Shown here: positions 34,205-45,187 of the stretch, piece after piece
Layout: each line of letters opens with the position of its first letter
How positions within the stretch are numbered: the stretch's first letter is position 1
Assembly: GCA_947685225.1 (NCBI GenBank)
Contig: CANTUV010000003.1
Location: forward strand, 5,464,001-5,528,000
Direction of reading: 5' to 3'
DNA from: Garcia nutans
Taxonomy: Eukaryota; Streptophyta; Magnoliopsida; Malpighiales; Euphorbiaceae
DNA length: 64,000 bases
Made by a program: the position numbers and the translations under genes
The notes under the pieces: generated by a model
The model's database searches: none
What the model saw: the letters and a program-made list of their open reading frames with translations, nothing else
Told to the model about the DNA's origin: nothing

Positions 34205-36133
34205 AGGGGCCCCTAGCTGAGACTGTGAGAAGTCAATTGGTTGCATTATTGGAAAATAACATTGTTGAGGCATCTCCTAGTAACAAAAGGTAAAAGGATA
34301 AGTGAAAGGTTAAGGTAGCTGAGGTAGCCTTTGATGAAGAAAAGATGGTGATGGACGATGATGATTGGAATACATACTTCAAAGGCCAACAAGAAGGCAA
34401 GAAAGAGAAGAATGCTGCAGAGAAGGCTAAATTTACTAATTTTGAAAAACTCATTGTTGACCTCGAAAGAAGTTTAAAAAGAGACTGAAAACTGAAGAGG
34501 CCTTAGACATTAATAAGCTTTTTAAGGAGGATGAGAATATCCCACACAAGTTCAAAATGCCTGCTTTTACTAAGTACAATGGTATAGAAAATCCTCACTT
34601 GCATGTTAAGCAATACATTACTGCCATACAGTCTACTAGAGCTACTAAGGCACAAACACTGAGGTACTTTATGCTATCTTTAGATCCCGTGGTGCAAAAT
34701 TGGTTCAATACTTTAGAGGAGAGCACTCAGAAAGACTGGAATTTATTTTATGAATCTTTCATCTAATAGTATGGGTATAACATTGATTTAGAGGTAACCT
34801 TGATGGAGGTTGAGTGTACTAGGCAGAGGCATAAAGAGGGCTTCGTTGACTATATAAAGAGATGGAGAAATAAGTTGGCCCTTCTCAAGAAAAGGTAAGA
34901 TGAGTCAGATAAGATATAAATGATAATCAATGGCGCTTTGCCCCATCTCCGAGAAAGAATGGCTCAGACCCTTATAAGGGATTTCAAGAATCTTCTATAA
35001 GCAGTTATTCAGTTGAAAGAATGGGAAAGAGAAAAGAACATTTACAATGGAAAAGGGAGTAATAAGAGTGACTATTAGTCTGGGGGATAAAATCAAGGGG
35101 GAAAAAAAGAAGCTGAGATGAACGCAACAACTGAACCAACAAAGAAGCATCAATTCTCAAAATTGGGAAATCCACTATCTTCGGTCTTCAACAAATTACA
35201 GAAGAAGGGGTTATTACAACCTTTGACCTCTCGACCTTTGCCAAATCCTTTACTATACAATTTCGATAGAGAGGTTTTATGTCAATTCTATTAGGTTATT
35301 GGTCACAAAACTAATCGATGTTCAAGATTAAGGCATGAAATACAAAACCTCATTGATGATGGAAAGATCCTTGTCCTTGAGATGCGCAAGTAGATGCAGC
35401 TTTTTCAACTCAAACTCAATAAACTTCCCTTTGCTTGTGTAGTTTTTATTTCATATTCTTTCTTTAATTTTTTAGAACTGTTGTCATTCAATTAACATTT
35501 TTGCAAATAAATTATTTTTTCTTTTGTTGGTCTTTGTTCATCTTGGTGCTCAACTGATGATGAGTCTAGCTTGATATTCTTAAATAAGTGTATTTATGCT
35601 TCATGATTTAAATGACTTTACTAGGTGAGGGAATTATTCTATTGCATTGAGCTGTGTATGCTTACTTTTAGAGGGCTCCTGCATAATTACCTATGTTTAG
35701 GTCTTAGTTGATCTTAGAACATGCTTTGACGAAATTTCAAGGCGAAATTAAACTATGTTTATTTAAGAGAGAGATGATCTAGGCATTATTCGTTGAGCCA
35801 AGAACTAGAATCTATCCTATTAATATTAATCCCTAGTTTGTCCCTTTGATCCTTCATGCGATTTTCGATTGCTTCTTATTGACCTATGACCCAATAACCT
35901 ACCCTATGCTTGTAATATCCCGATTTTTAATGTATTTTAGAATAGTAAATATGGGAGAGCATATGGGTGTAATGGGTAGAGAAAATATGAGATGGATGTT
36001 TATGATGGATGTTATATATGTACTATAAATATTTAAAACAAACATGACATATATAAGACATATACATATATCCAACATATATACTACATATACATGAGGT
36101 ATAATTGATTGTATGGAAAGTTGATTTTAATTA

Positions 36134-36184
<51 letters not shown>
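36134..36184. repeat. (AAT)n microsatellite
   Basis: About 17 uninterrupted AAT units in the U3 part of LTR G. Confidence 0.95.
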
Positions 36185-36185
<1 letters not shown>

Positions 36186-36299
36186 GTGAAGAGGATAAAG
36201 TCAAAGGAAGGAAGAAGATGTGTGATGGAGAATTAAAGTGGAATTATTTATAATATTTTATTTATATAAGGATAAGGATGAATAAAGAAGAGGGAAGTT

Positions 36300-36336
36300 C
36301 TTCTTCTTCTTCTCCTTCTTCTTCTTCTTCTTCTTT
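36300..36336. repeat. (CTT)n microsatellite
   Basis: About 12 CTT units with one CTC interruption. Confidence 0.9.
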
Positions 36337-36954
36337 TCAACGTGAGATAGAGAGAGAGAGTGGGAAGAGTGGACTTTTAATGCTACATATCAAAGTTTAT
36401 AAGAGATTCAAGAGGGATTAAAGAAAATAGTCAAGTAATTTAAGTAAGTACTTTCTTCTTGAGCTTATTTTATGGATTATATATAATAAGTATGATATAG
36501 TTAGTGAGAGAAAGTGATAATTAATTGAATAATATGATGATAATGATATATTGAAGTGTATATATATGTTGAATTGGTACATAAATGAAGTGAATATGGT
36601 TAGTTGAGGATAATGATGAGTAGTTGGAATTGAGGAAAAGATTAAGGGTTTGGTAAAGTTGAGTTGAGGATTGGGTGAATTGATATATGGATGATGGTAT
36701 GGAAAAAATACATGATGTTTGTTATTATGATTTTGTGATTAGATTAATAAGAATTAAGTAAAGAAGAGTAAGCTTGGAATAACCAAAAATTTGTATATAC
36801 AACTTCTTTGGTTTGCATATATGATCTTGAGTTTATATATATATGATTTTGAGATTGTGCATATTTGATTTAGCATGGGTTGGAGTTGCTATGTGCTATA
36901 TGAGTATTGTATTGATGAAATGGAGTGAAAGTGTGTTTTTGTGATGTCATGGGC

Positions 36955-37200
36955 GTACCCAGAGATTTAGCCTGACACGCCCAATGACACGCCTATGTCC
37001 TTGAGCATGTCATAGCTACTGTAATGCAGCATTAATGACACGAGCTGTGACACGCCCATGTCCTTGTGTGTGTTGTAGCTACTATAAGGCAACATTAAGG
37101 ACACGGGTAGTGACACGCCCATGTCCCTGGGCATGCCGTAGCTACTATAAGGCAACATTAAGGGCACGGGCAGTGACACGCCCATGTCCCTGGGTGAGTC
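36955..37200 (+). repeat. GACACGCCCATGTCC tandem array in LTR G
   Basis: Four units of about 60 bases, each with TGACACGCCCATGTCC..GG.CATG and CGTAGCTACT.TAAGGCAACATTAA. The GGGCATG/CATGTCCC parts can pair. An apparent minus-strand ORF here is only the repeat read in frame. Confidence 0.8.
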
Positions 37201-38209
37201 AAAGTTTGTAGAAGTTGAGTGTCACTTGAAGAATTATGAGAAAATATGTTAATTATGCTACATATTTGTATGTTGATGAGTCATATGGTGAGTTATAAGT
37301 GAATAATGATTATGATAAATATGAGATGATCAATGTGCTATGACATGTGATTTGTCATGCATGCATTTAATGCATTGTGAAACCATTAATAATGGCTAAA
37401 TTGAGTATAAAGTGAAACATGTGCAATATGTGAATATGATCCGAAGTGTTTGGGTAATGTGGTTTGTTGTGCATGCATTAAAGATATTGTGAAAAGCCAT
37501 TGGCAATGGCTAGATTGCATATAATGTGATAAATTGTGATGATATGACATTGAAATGATGAGATGAAATGATATGATATTGAAATAAATGAGAAAAATGA
37601 GAAATGAGATAATGTGCCTAGTTGAATGTGAGAAAATGCAAAAGAAATGGAAGATGAGTATTGGTAATGCATGTGATCTATGTATGAATGGTGTGAACTG
37701 GTAATGTGATGTGATCATGAATAGTGATGATCGCTGGAAAAGTATAAGCTAAAGTGATGCTATATACATGTAACATATATCATTACTTGCCTAATTATGT
37801 TGAGATTGATTGGATATACATGAGAGGTCCTAAGTAGAGCTAGGCTTAGAGGTGCATAACTTAATAGACTTGAGCTGACCTAGGTCTTGACCTGAGCAGA
37901 GCTGGGTCATATGTTTGAGATGATGGTTGACCTGAGCAGAGCTAGGTCATCTGATTGAAATTGAAAATGGACTCGAGCAGAGCTGGGTCAAGAAACTGAC
38001 AGTGTGACAATTCAACTTAGTAATTGCAATGATGTGTGAGTGGGAAGTGAAGCCCAATAGTCATGTACGAATATGGAATGTGATTTCCAATTGTGTAACA
38101 ATGTGTAAGTGTGATGTGAATCCCAATATTGTATTGTTGTATAATATATATGGATAAGGATGTGATATTTGTATTTGTGTATTTGTATGTATATATTGCT
38201 TATATGTAT

Positions 38210-38231
38210 CACTAAGCTTTGAAGCTTAGCG
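38210..38231. repeat. conserved hairpin in LTR G
   Basis: Arms CACTAAGCTT (38210-38219) and AAGCTTAGCG (38222-38231), loop TG, one G.T-type mismatch, about 420 bases before the LTR end. Positional and partial sequence match to 26350-26368. Confidence 0.7.
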
Positions 38232-39184
38232 TAGTTGTGTGAATCACGCAGATAAGTAGATTGCTGATCTATGAGTCAGATATTTGTGCCACGAGAAGAC
38301 TGAGGGTGTGCCAAAAACCAACTAGAAGGTGGTGCATGCATGTACATTTTGTTATTTTGTAGTTTGACCATATGTATTTGTATATAAGTAAAATTTTGGA
38401 AAGATAATGTATAACTGTATATATGTAATTGAATGAAAAGTTTTAATGATTTTGGAAATGTTACTTTTGAAGAATAAGATTTGATAATTTAAAGTGTTCT
38501 TATGTTCTTATATATATATATATTTGTATAAATACTATAATGGAAAGTTTGAATGGATCTGTAACGTGGAATCCTTATGTCTTATATGCATATTGTATTT
38601 AGATGGGTTATATATGTACAATATGTATATAGGGTATAGGGGTAATACAATGTTGTCTTGATACTTATAACAAGTCTGATGATCGCTGAGTTACCAAAGA
38701 AGCAAAAGATAAAAAAAGGAAGCATAGTTAAGACCATAAGGATAGTTGAAGTTTACCTAAACTAGACCTAATATCCTAAATCTATTTCATCATTGAGATA
38801 ATATTAGAGTAACAAAGGACTCATCCACATTGAAGCAGACTCGTCCCACTTCATCCATCCATAGTTAGAAGCATACAATAGTACAAAATAATACAACTCT
38901 TTTAAAACTAGGACCCATAAAACAATGAATAAAAAGAAGAAAAAGAAGAAAGAAAAAATAATTTAGAACCCAAAAGGGCAATTTAAAAGCCAACAGAGTT
39001 TTATCTACCTAAAGCAGCAAAAGGTTTCCACTTGAATTGGCCCAACCCAAATAGAGACTTAGCCAAAATAAGACAAATAGAAGAAAGACCATCTTTTATT
39101 TGGTTCATGCCAACACAGCTCAAAGTCAATAATCCTAAAAAGTCCCATAAAAGAGGAAAAGGGCAGAATAATGAAGTGTCGTGT

Positions 39185-39297
39185 ACCAAAAAAAAGAAGA
39201 AAAAGAAAAAGAAAAAAGAAGAAAGAAAAAGAAGAAAAAGAAAGACGAAGAAAAAGAAGAAAAAGAAGAAGAAGAAGAAGAAGAAGAAAAGGGAAGA
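39185..39297. repeat. GAA/AAAG purine tract
   Basis: Over 100 bases of almost pure purine (AAG, AAAG, GAAGAAG). ORFs read through it are artefacts. Mirror-like H-DNA potential exists but is untested. Confidence 0.9.
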
Positions 39298-40769
39298 ACA
39301 ATAGGATTTCAAACTTTTTGCAAAAGCAAAGATCATCTTGATCAAATCTAGATTTATACTAAGAAGACGGAAGAACATTCAAGCTCTATCTTTTCATGAA
39401 GCAATATAACAAGATGGTTCCAATAGAAAGTTTGTGGTGTGAAGGTTTGTCCATAGTGTTACATCAATTCTAATTTAAAAATGACCCATATCCCTTGTAG
39501 ACCCCATTTCAAGCCTATCAAAGACCAATTGATCTCTCTTAGTAGGTGGAGTATATTACTTGAGACTTTTTGAATAAGTATGCATATGAGATAGACAATA
39601 TTTAAACTCAACAAGATCTTTGGCCAATTAATATGTATGTGCTTATTTAAAGTGCAATAATTCTTGCTTAAATGGAAATGATTCCCAAGTTTAGTATGGT
39701 AATTAGAGTTGTCATGTTATAGATATATTAATTTAAAAAATTGAGATCTAAGGTATAATGACACTAATCTGACAAAGCCAAAATGTGATTTTGAAATTAA
39801 AAATTTTATGTTTTTTTGTCATACGAGCCTTCAAGTTTAGGTAAGTGTGTTGCACTGTCGAACCTCAAATGACATATTGGGTAAAGGTGGCCTAATGAAA
39901 TGATCATTTGCAAGGTCATGGAGAAGTTACCAACTAATGTGTTGAATTATAGGCTAAAATAGGCATCTCCTATGCCTCTAAATACCTTGCTTGAGCCCCC
40001 CACTACTCATGCTTTCATCTTAAAGATAAAAGCCTTATATGTGAAGTCTTTTGTTGTTCTAATGCAAGACTTAAACAAGCATCTGAAAGGAACCAATGGG
40101 ACTGCTTTGGCTTATCACCTCAGTGTATGAGTCAATAGAACCACTGTAAGTATCACTCATGCATATCATGCATACATGAGCATATCAAACTATATTTTGT
40201 TGTCTTGTATTGCAAATTCTTTATCAAAGTGAACAACAAATACCCTATAAAGTAAACAATCACAATTAGATATGGAATCAAGTGGCATGAAAGGGTTATT
40301 ACAAAAGAAAAAAGAGATGCATGCTTGTAAAAAGAATGAGACAAAATAAAAATATTTGTTAGAGCCTGCATTGGTTTGAGCCTACACATGGGGCAAAACT
40401 TCTTCTTTTCAATTTATGAGTTTATGCATGTACAAAACATTTTCATACCTTCAATATTTTGTCACGTAAGGGGAAAAGAAAAGTTGTGAGGGCTAAAAAA
40501 TAGTTGAATTTTTGCAAAGCGAAGAATTAAACGCATGGAACAAGAAGAAAGACAAAACTTTCAAATGAATGAAGATACAAAAGACAAAAGATCAGGACAA
40601 AGGTCCAAGAATAGAAGATCAACCCAGTTAGAAGAGCTGAAGTGGAGGCAAGACAAAAGTCCATCCCTAAGAGTGAATAGTTAAGATGAAGATCCATTTC
40701 TGCAAAGGCATATGGTCCTTCTTAATTTATTAAAGTATCCATGCATCATGTTAACATCAAGCAGCTAGT

Positions 40770-40975
40770 TGATGAGCATGTCCGAAGGAGGGGCGAGCAT
40801 GCCCTGTCAATAACAATCAGTCAAAGGACAAGAATATTCAAAGGAGAGGCAAGCATGCCCTATCAATAATAATCAACCAGAGGATGAGCATGTGCAAAGG
40901 AGGGGCGAGCATTCCCTATCAACATCAAGCAGCCAAAGGACAAACATGTCCGAAGGAAACAACAATGGACACTGA
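40770..40975 (+). repeat. about 62-bp tandem array in E2
   Basis: Three to four units containing GAGCATGTCCGAAGGAGGGG, CGAGCATGCCCTATCAA and TCAACCAGAGGA, moderately diverged. Confidence 0.8.
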
Positions 40976-40984
40976 TCAATCAGC

Positions 40985-41285
40985 CTACACTAGATTTGTT
41001 AAAGTATCCAGAAGGTACAACCTTCAGCGTATATTGGATTTATTAAAGTATCATGTCAGCACAAACTCCATCCTACATTGGATTTGTTAAAACATCTTGA
41101 TGGCATAAACTTTGGCGTACATTGGATTTATTAAAGTATCCTGACAATACAAACTTTAACCTACATTGGATTTGTTAAAGTATCCTGGTGACACAAACTC
41201 CAACCTACATTGGATTTGTTAAAGTATCCTGATGGTGTAATCCCTAGCCTATATTTGATTTGTTGAAGTATCCTGATGGCACAGA
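40985..41285 (+). repeat. about 46-bp tandem array in E2
   Basis: Six to seven units of TACATTGGATTTGTTAAAGT plus ATCCTGATGGCACAAACTCC and a short link. Ends where the CCAGA hairpin array begins. Confidence 0.85.
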
Positions 41286-41862
41286 TTCACGAGTCTAGAA
41301 CCCAAGCCAATTCAAGGGTCCAGAGCCCAAACCAACTTATGGGTCCAGAACCCAAACTAATTCATGGGTCCAAAACCCAAACCAATTCATAGGGTCTACA
41401 ACCTAAACCAATTCATGGGTTCAGAACCCAAACCAATTCATGAGTCCAGAACTCAAACAAGTCTCTTGTGGGTCCAAAACCTAAACCAATTCACGGGTCT
41501 AGAACCCAGACCAATTTATGAGTCCAGAACTCAAATTAGCCCCATACGAGTCCAGAAACCAAACCAATTTAAGGGTCAAGAACCTAAATCAATTCATGAG
41601 TCCAAAACTAAAACTAGTCTCTTATGAGTTTAGAACCCAAACCAATTCATAGGTCTAGAACCCAAACTAATTCATGAGTCCATAACTTAAACTAGTTTAT
41701 TGCTGGTCCAAACCCAAATTCATTCATGGGTCTAAAACTCAAACTAATTCACTGGTCCAGAATCCAAACCAATTCACAGGTCCAGGACTCTAACCAATTC
41801 ATAAGTCCATAACCCAAACCAAAATATTGCAAGTCCAGAACCCAACCTATCAAAGCATCCAA
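41286..41862 (+). repeat. CCAGA mini-hairpin array of E2
   Basis: About 22 units of GGGTCCAGAACCC or GAGTCCAGAACTC type, spaced about 25-26 bases by AAACCAATTCAT linkers. Several units have changed one arm only (GGGTCTACAACCTA), as expected in an old copy. Same loop and position as in E1. Confidence 0.88.
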
Positions 41863-41924
41863 AATTGGCTTAAACTTATCAAGGCACATTGCTTTTCACT
41901 CTCTAAATAAATTCAAGATCGTTT

Positions 41925-41939
41925 AAGTAGGGGAAAAAT
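41925..41939 (+). promoter_or_regulatory. polypurine-like tract of E2
   Basis: AAGTAGGGGAAAAAT directly before the LTR start TATAGTCTC; equivalent to GCAGGGGGCAAAC in E1 with mutations. Confidence 0.75.
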
Positions 41940-43772
41940 TATAGTCTCTTAATCTTGGCCTAGTATAATTTTACTTCTAATTAAAAAGGCTGAATCATGT
42001 TTGGTTTCAATAAAAAGGCCCAAATTAAATCTAGTCCAATTTTTAAAATTAAAATTAAGTTTGGTCCAATGTTAAAGCCAACTCGATTTGGTTTGACATC
42101 CAATTTTGATAGAGCTATGCTCATATCGAATTGGACATCCCAATTCGATATGATCACAAGTGTATACCTAATTGGCATTGTCTAATTTGATATGAGCCAA
42201 GTTCACATCGAATTGGCTTGGCAAAATTCAACATGAGTCTATAATTATAGCTTAATTTAGTATCCTAATTAGATTTAGATTCAAAAAAGATTTGGATAAT
42301 TAGAGAACTCTTCTAGTAAGTTTAGGATTGGTAAACCTGATTACATCCTAGGGTTGTTTATAAATAAAAAAAGAAAACAATCAATTAGGGGAGCCATTAG
42401 TGAGCGGCCACAATTAATGAATTAAAAATCAATAGTCAGAGAGCAAAGAAAACAAAGAGACAGTAGCCAAAGCTTGTGAACTCAGTAGGTAATCTTTGGA
42501 TTATCTAAATTAACTAAAAGCTATTTTAATTTGTGCAAACCATAGCATCATCAAGGTCTAGCTTCTGTGAAGATATTAGGGTGTTAAGAGCAAGGTTCGA
42601 ATTAAGGAAATTATTTTGGTGGAGCCAATGATATAGGCATGTTCTTCATTAACTAAACCCATTTAATTCAATTACCACCATTATTTAATCTTATAAGTTC
42701 TCATATGTTTGTTTATTATTTTGATTTGGTGTAAAGTGCAACATAAGATCTATTTTTTTCCTCTAAATCTTAATTATGCATTCAAAGCCCTAATTATATT
42801 TCCAAAACCCTAATCTTGCATGTTTTAATCTTAGTTTGCATCTTAAACCCAAATCTTGCATGTTTTAATCGTAGTTCACATCTTAAACCCTAATGTTGCA
42901 TGTCTTAATCTTAGCTTGCATATTAAGCCTTAATTTTGCATGTTTTGACTCTAGTCTTAGATAAAAACTCTAGTTTTGCATGTTCAATCTACTATTTAGG
43001 ATAAAACCCTAGTTTTGCATGATTAAGCTTTATTTTAGGATTTAAAACCCTAATTTTGCAATTAAAATAATGGTGGAACCCTAATTTTGTTAATTCAATC
43101 TTCATTTATTGTTAAGTGATTGTTGATGAATTTATATTTTCTTTTATTGCTTATAATGGATGATTGAGTGATGTTTATTTATTATTGTTTAGATTTTGAT
43201 GACAATGTAAAAGGCATGTTTCTACTTCGTGGGTGCCACATTTGTTAAGTTCATATAATTTAATTTACTTTAAGGACATTGGGACTATTGTAAGGGACAC
43301 GTTTTCACCTATGGTGCTTGTCCTATTTATTTATTTTACTTTCTTTGTGGACATTGGGACATTGTAAGGGTATGCTTCCACCTTTGGATGGGTGTCCATT
43401 TTATTTGATTTTTTAAATTTGATATAATGTTGATTTATTTTAATCATTCAATATATTATGGATAATGTTAAAAAAATATAAGAATTCAATAATATTTAGA
43501 CCTGAAATAGAGGTTAATTCCAATGAACAAGGCACTATAGAGGTCCTGGGTCATTCTCACATTTCCCATACGCACCCAACTTTCTTAACCTAGTAGGGGT
43601 TGGGAATTCCTTAGAAATCGAGTCATCCACCCCTTTCTATCTTTTTGGCCTGTCTGGGTGGCTACTTATATTCTTCATATTTAGGCATGTATTCTCTAAA
43701 GCCTAAAGCCTACCATTACAGAAGTCACAAGAACCACTCCATAGGGAGTGGGGGCAAAAATTCCCGCTCACA
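41940..43772 (+). mobile_element. 3' LTR of E2 (LTR C), 1833 bp
   Basis: Partner of 29599-31196; ends CCCGCTCACA. U3 contains a perfect 14-base palindrome (42121-42153) and related units upstream of TATAAATA (42359-42366). AAACCCTAA-like motifs occur at about 42785-43095. Confidence 0.85.
42121..42153. repeat. perfect 14-bp inverted repeat in U3 of LTR C
   Basis: Arms TCATATCGAATTGG (42121-42134) and CCAATTCGATATGA (42140-42153), loop ACATC. Diverged units of the same type flank it (42081-42116 and about 42160-42215). Confidence 0.85.
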
Positions 43773-45133
43773 TTAACAAATTATGCTATCAACATTGTTA
43801 GCCAAATAATCTCAATTTTGATCCTTGACACTCAAATTGAATGATGCATTTAACATGTTTGTAAGACACTTGTTGCCGGACTAGGTTGCTCAACATATTT
43901 CCTGAATAGGGCAAAAGGTGCGATCACTACTGGCCACAGTTGATCATCCTTTGTGATTTGAAGAACAAGCTGAGTCGCAGTAAGGTCCGTGGTCAGAATC
44001 TTGACCTCAATAGTGACTACGAGAGTGACATTAGAGACCATACTCAAGTTGGGATGATCGCACCTTAAGTGATCAAATTTCCAACACTTACAGAAGGGAA
44101 CACAGTTGCCAACAAGGTCCAAGGAGCGATCCTTCTATACTATGTCATGATCATCCCATAATTGTTGCGATCATCCCTTTATTTTGAGAGAAAATCACAA
44201 GGATTGGTATTAGTGTTTATGACCTCAAGTGCATGCAGAAGTTCAATCCGATCTACTCAATCTAACCGCAAATGGAACCATAGCATGACTGTGACTTTTA
44301 TATTTTTGCTGAATTTTGATTTGTCCAATAAAGGAGTGCAACATGGAATGATTGTTGGAAACCCACTTTTAGATTTAAAAAAGGGTGACTACCCTTGGAC
44401 CTTGAGCGACTATCCCGACAGCCACAACATGGGCAAGATTCCACCAACAGAGCACTTACATTTGATCGTTAGGAGATTTTCAAAAGGGACAACCGTCCCA
44501 AGCTGTAGGATGACCGTGCAATGTGTCAGTGAGATCATCCTCAGTGTCAGGACAACCGCTACCTATGGATATTTTCTATCAACACAAACACTAGCCTACT
44601 AAAGCACATCACATGACTTATAATTGCTAGTTGGACCAAATTGGCTATAAATACCCCATGAAACATCTTATTAAAAAGTAATCTTTTATTGTAATAGCCC
44701 AAGCAACATACTTTCTTTTCATTTACAACAATTAACAAATAAATTGTTAGAGTGTTGGGTGTGAGCATTAAACACCATCTTAAGTTTGAGTGTGAGCTTG
44801 GAAACACTTAGGTTGTAAGAGTGGCCTGGAAAAACTATTGTAAGGGTTGTGAGGATTATACTCAAACCATTGTATAGTTTGGTATGAGCTTGTGAAACCA
44901 CTAAGATAGAGTTAAGTTTGTAAAAACTCAAGTCTAGTGGAACCTTAATAAGTTGTTAAGGAAGCAAATGCAGGATTGAGGTAATCTGAACACTATAAAT
45001 CACTTGTGTTCACTCTTCTCTTCTCTACTCTTCTACTTCTCTTATTTTTGTTTGATTTTGATTTTAGATTTGCCCTCAATTCTTTAAATCAACCAATTCA
45101 AACCCCCCTCTATGTTGCTATCTTGGGACAACA
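43773..45133 (+). mobile_element. 5' LTR region of the right-hand copia element
   Basis: The right end is set by GGGACAACA at 45133 followed by a primer-binding-like site. The left limit is set only by the end of LTR C; no clear TG start was found. GATCA/TGATC inverted motifs recur around 43918-44170. The ORF at 44162-44602 has no recognisable domain and I treat it as LTR sequence. Confidence 0.55.
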
Positions 45134-45134
45134 A

Positions 45135-45147
45135 TTGGTATTACTGC
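45135..45147 (+). promoter_or_regulatory. degenerate initiator-Met primer-binding site
   Basis: TTGGTATTACTGC follows the LTR end by one base; TTGGTATCAGAGC is the usual copia site, so three positions differ. Confidence 0.65.
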
Positions 45148-45187
45148 TAGAAAATTTCTTAAACTTAATTGTGAAATTTGATCCATA

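Larger units (their letters stand above)
32356..35400 (+). pseudogene. gag of E2, split by a solo LTR
   Basis: Starts MTYDSESSVNSINFTPKE and runs to KMEELKG at 32478; the solo LTR 32479-34204 follows; gag resumes at 34210 with PLAETV and a charged region (VAEVAFDEEK). The Retrotrans_gag core starts at about 34545 (FKMPAFTKYNG, then VVQNWFNTLEE, WRNKLALLKKR) and the end has a knuckle-like CQFY..IGHKTNRC near 35280-35325. At least five single stops occur, several consistent with CAA/CAG-to-TAA/TAG changes. After about 35400 coding potential ends, without any protease. A homologous gag lies at 52190-53584. Confidence 0.82.
35911..38649 (+). mobile_element. solo LTR of a Tekay-type element (LTR G), 2739 bp
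   Basis: Starts TGTAATATCCCG and ends GGTAATACA, flanked by ATGCT (35906-35910) and ATGTT (38650-38654), a 5-bp duplication with one change. Similar in length and layout to 25854-28573. It carries microsatellites (36134-36184 and 36300-36336), a GACACGCCC array, a hairpin series (about 37800-37990) and the CACTAAGCTT hairpin at 38210-38231. No coding region. Confidence 0.82.
35401..41285 (+). other. non-coding body of E2 in place of pol
   Basis: Excluding the solo LTR at 35911-38649, about 3.1 kb without credible ORFs. Segments 35401-35910 and 38655-39340 match, in order, the reverse complement of 57930-56740 in element E3, showing a shared family body. A purine tract (39185-39297) corresponds to the pyrimidine tract 57075-57180 of E3. 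The part 39340-41285 is absent from E3 and includes two tandem arrays. Confidence 0.7.
29599..43772 (+). mobile_element. Tat-related element E2 without pol
   Basis: 5' LTR (29599-31196), degenerate primer-binding site, leader, gag (32356-35400), about 3 kb of non-coding sequence, two tandem arrays, the CCAGA-type hairpin array (41286-41862), polypurine-like tract and 3' LTR (41940-43772). The LTRs are clearly a pair but differ in many places, so the element is old. It is interrupted by two solo LTRs (32479-34204 and 35911-38649). No RT, RNase H or integrase is seen. The flanks AACTC (left) and TTAAC (right) do not form a clear target duplication. Confidence 0.75.

Noticed and set aside
36967..37185. 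Minus-strand ORF with repeated MGVSLPV motif as a small repeat protein
   Set aside because: It is the 60-bp DNA tandem array of LTR G read in frame; no other sign of coding.
39001..39378. Lys-rich or Phe-rich ORFs on both strands
   Set aside because: Translation of the GAA/TTC low-complexity tract inside the non-coding body of E2.
29599..43772. Clean target duplication for E2
   Set aside because: Flanking AACTC and TTAAC do not match; the boundary may be rearranged or the LTR ends mutated.
44162..44602. 146-codon plus-strand ORF as an unknown gene
   Set aside because: No recognisable domain, lies between LTR C and the copia primer-binding site, so most likely copia LTR sequence.
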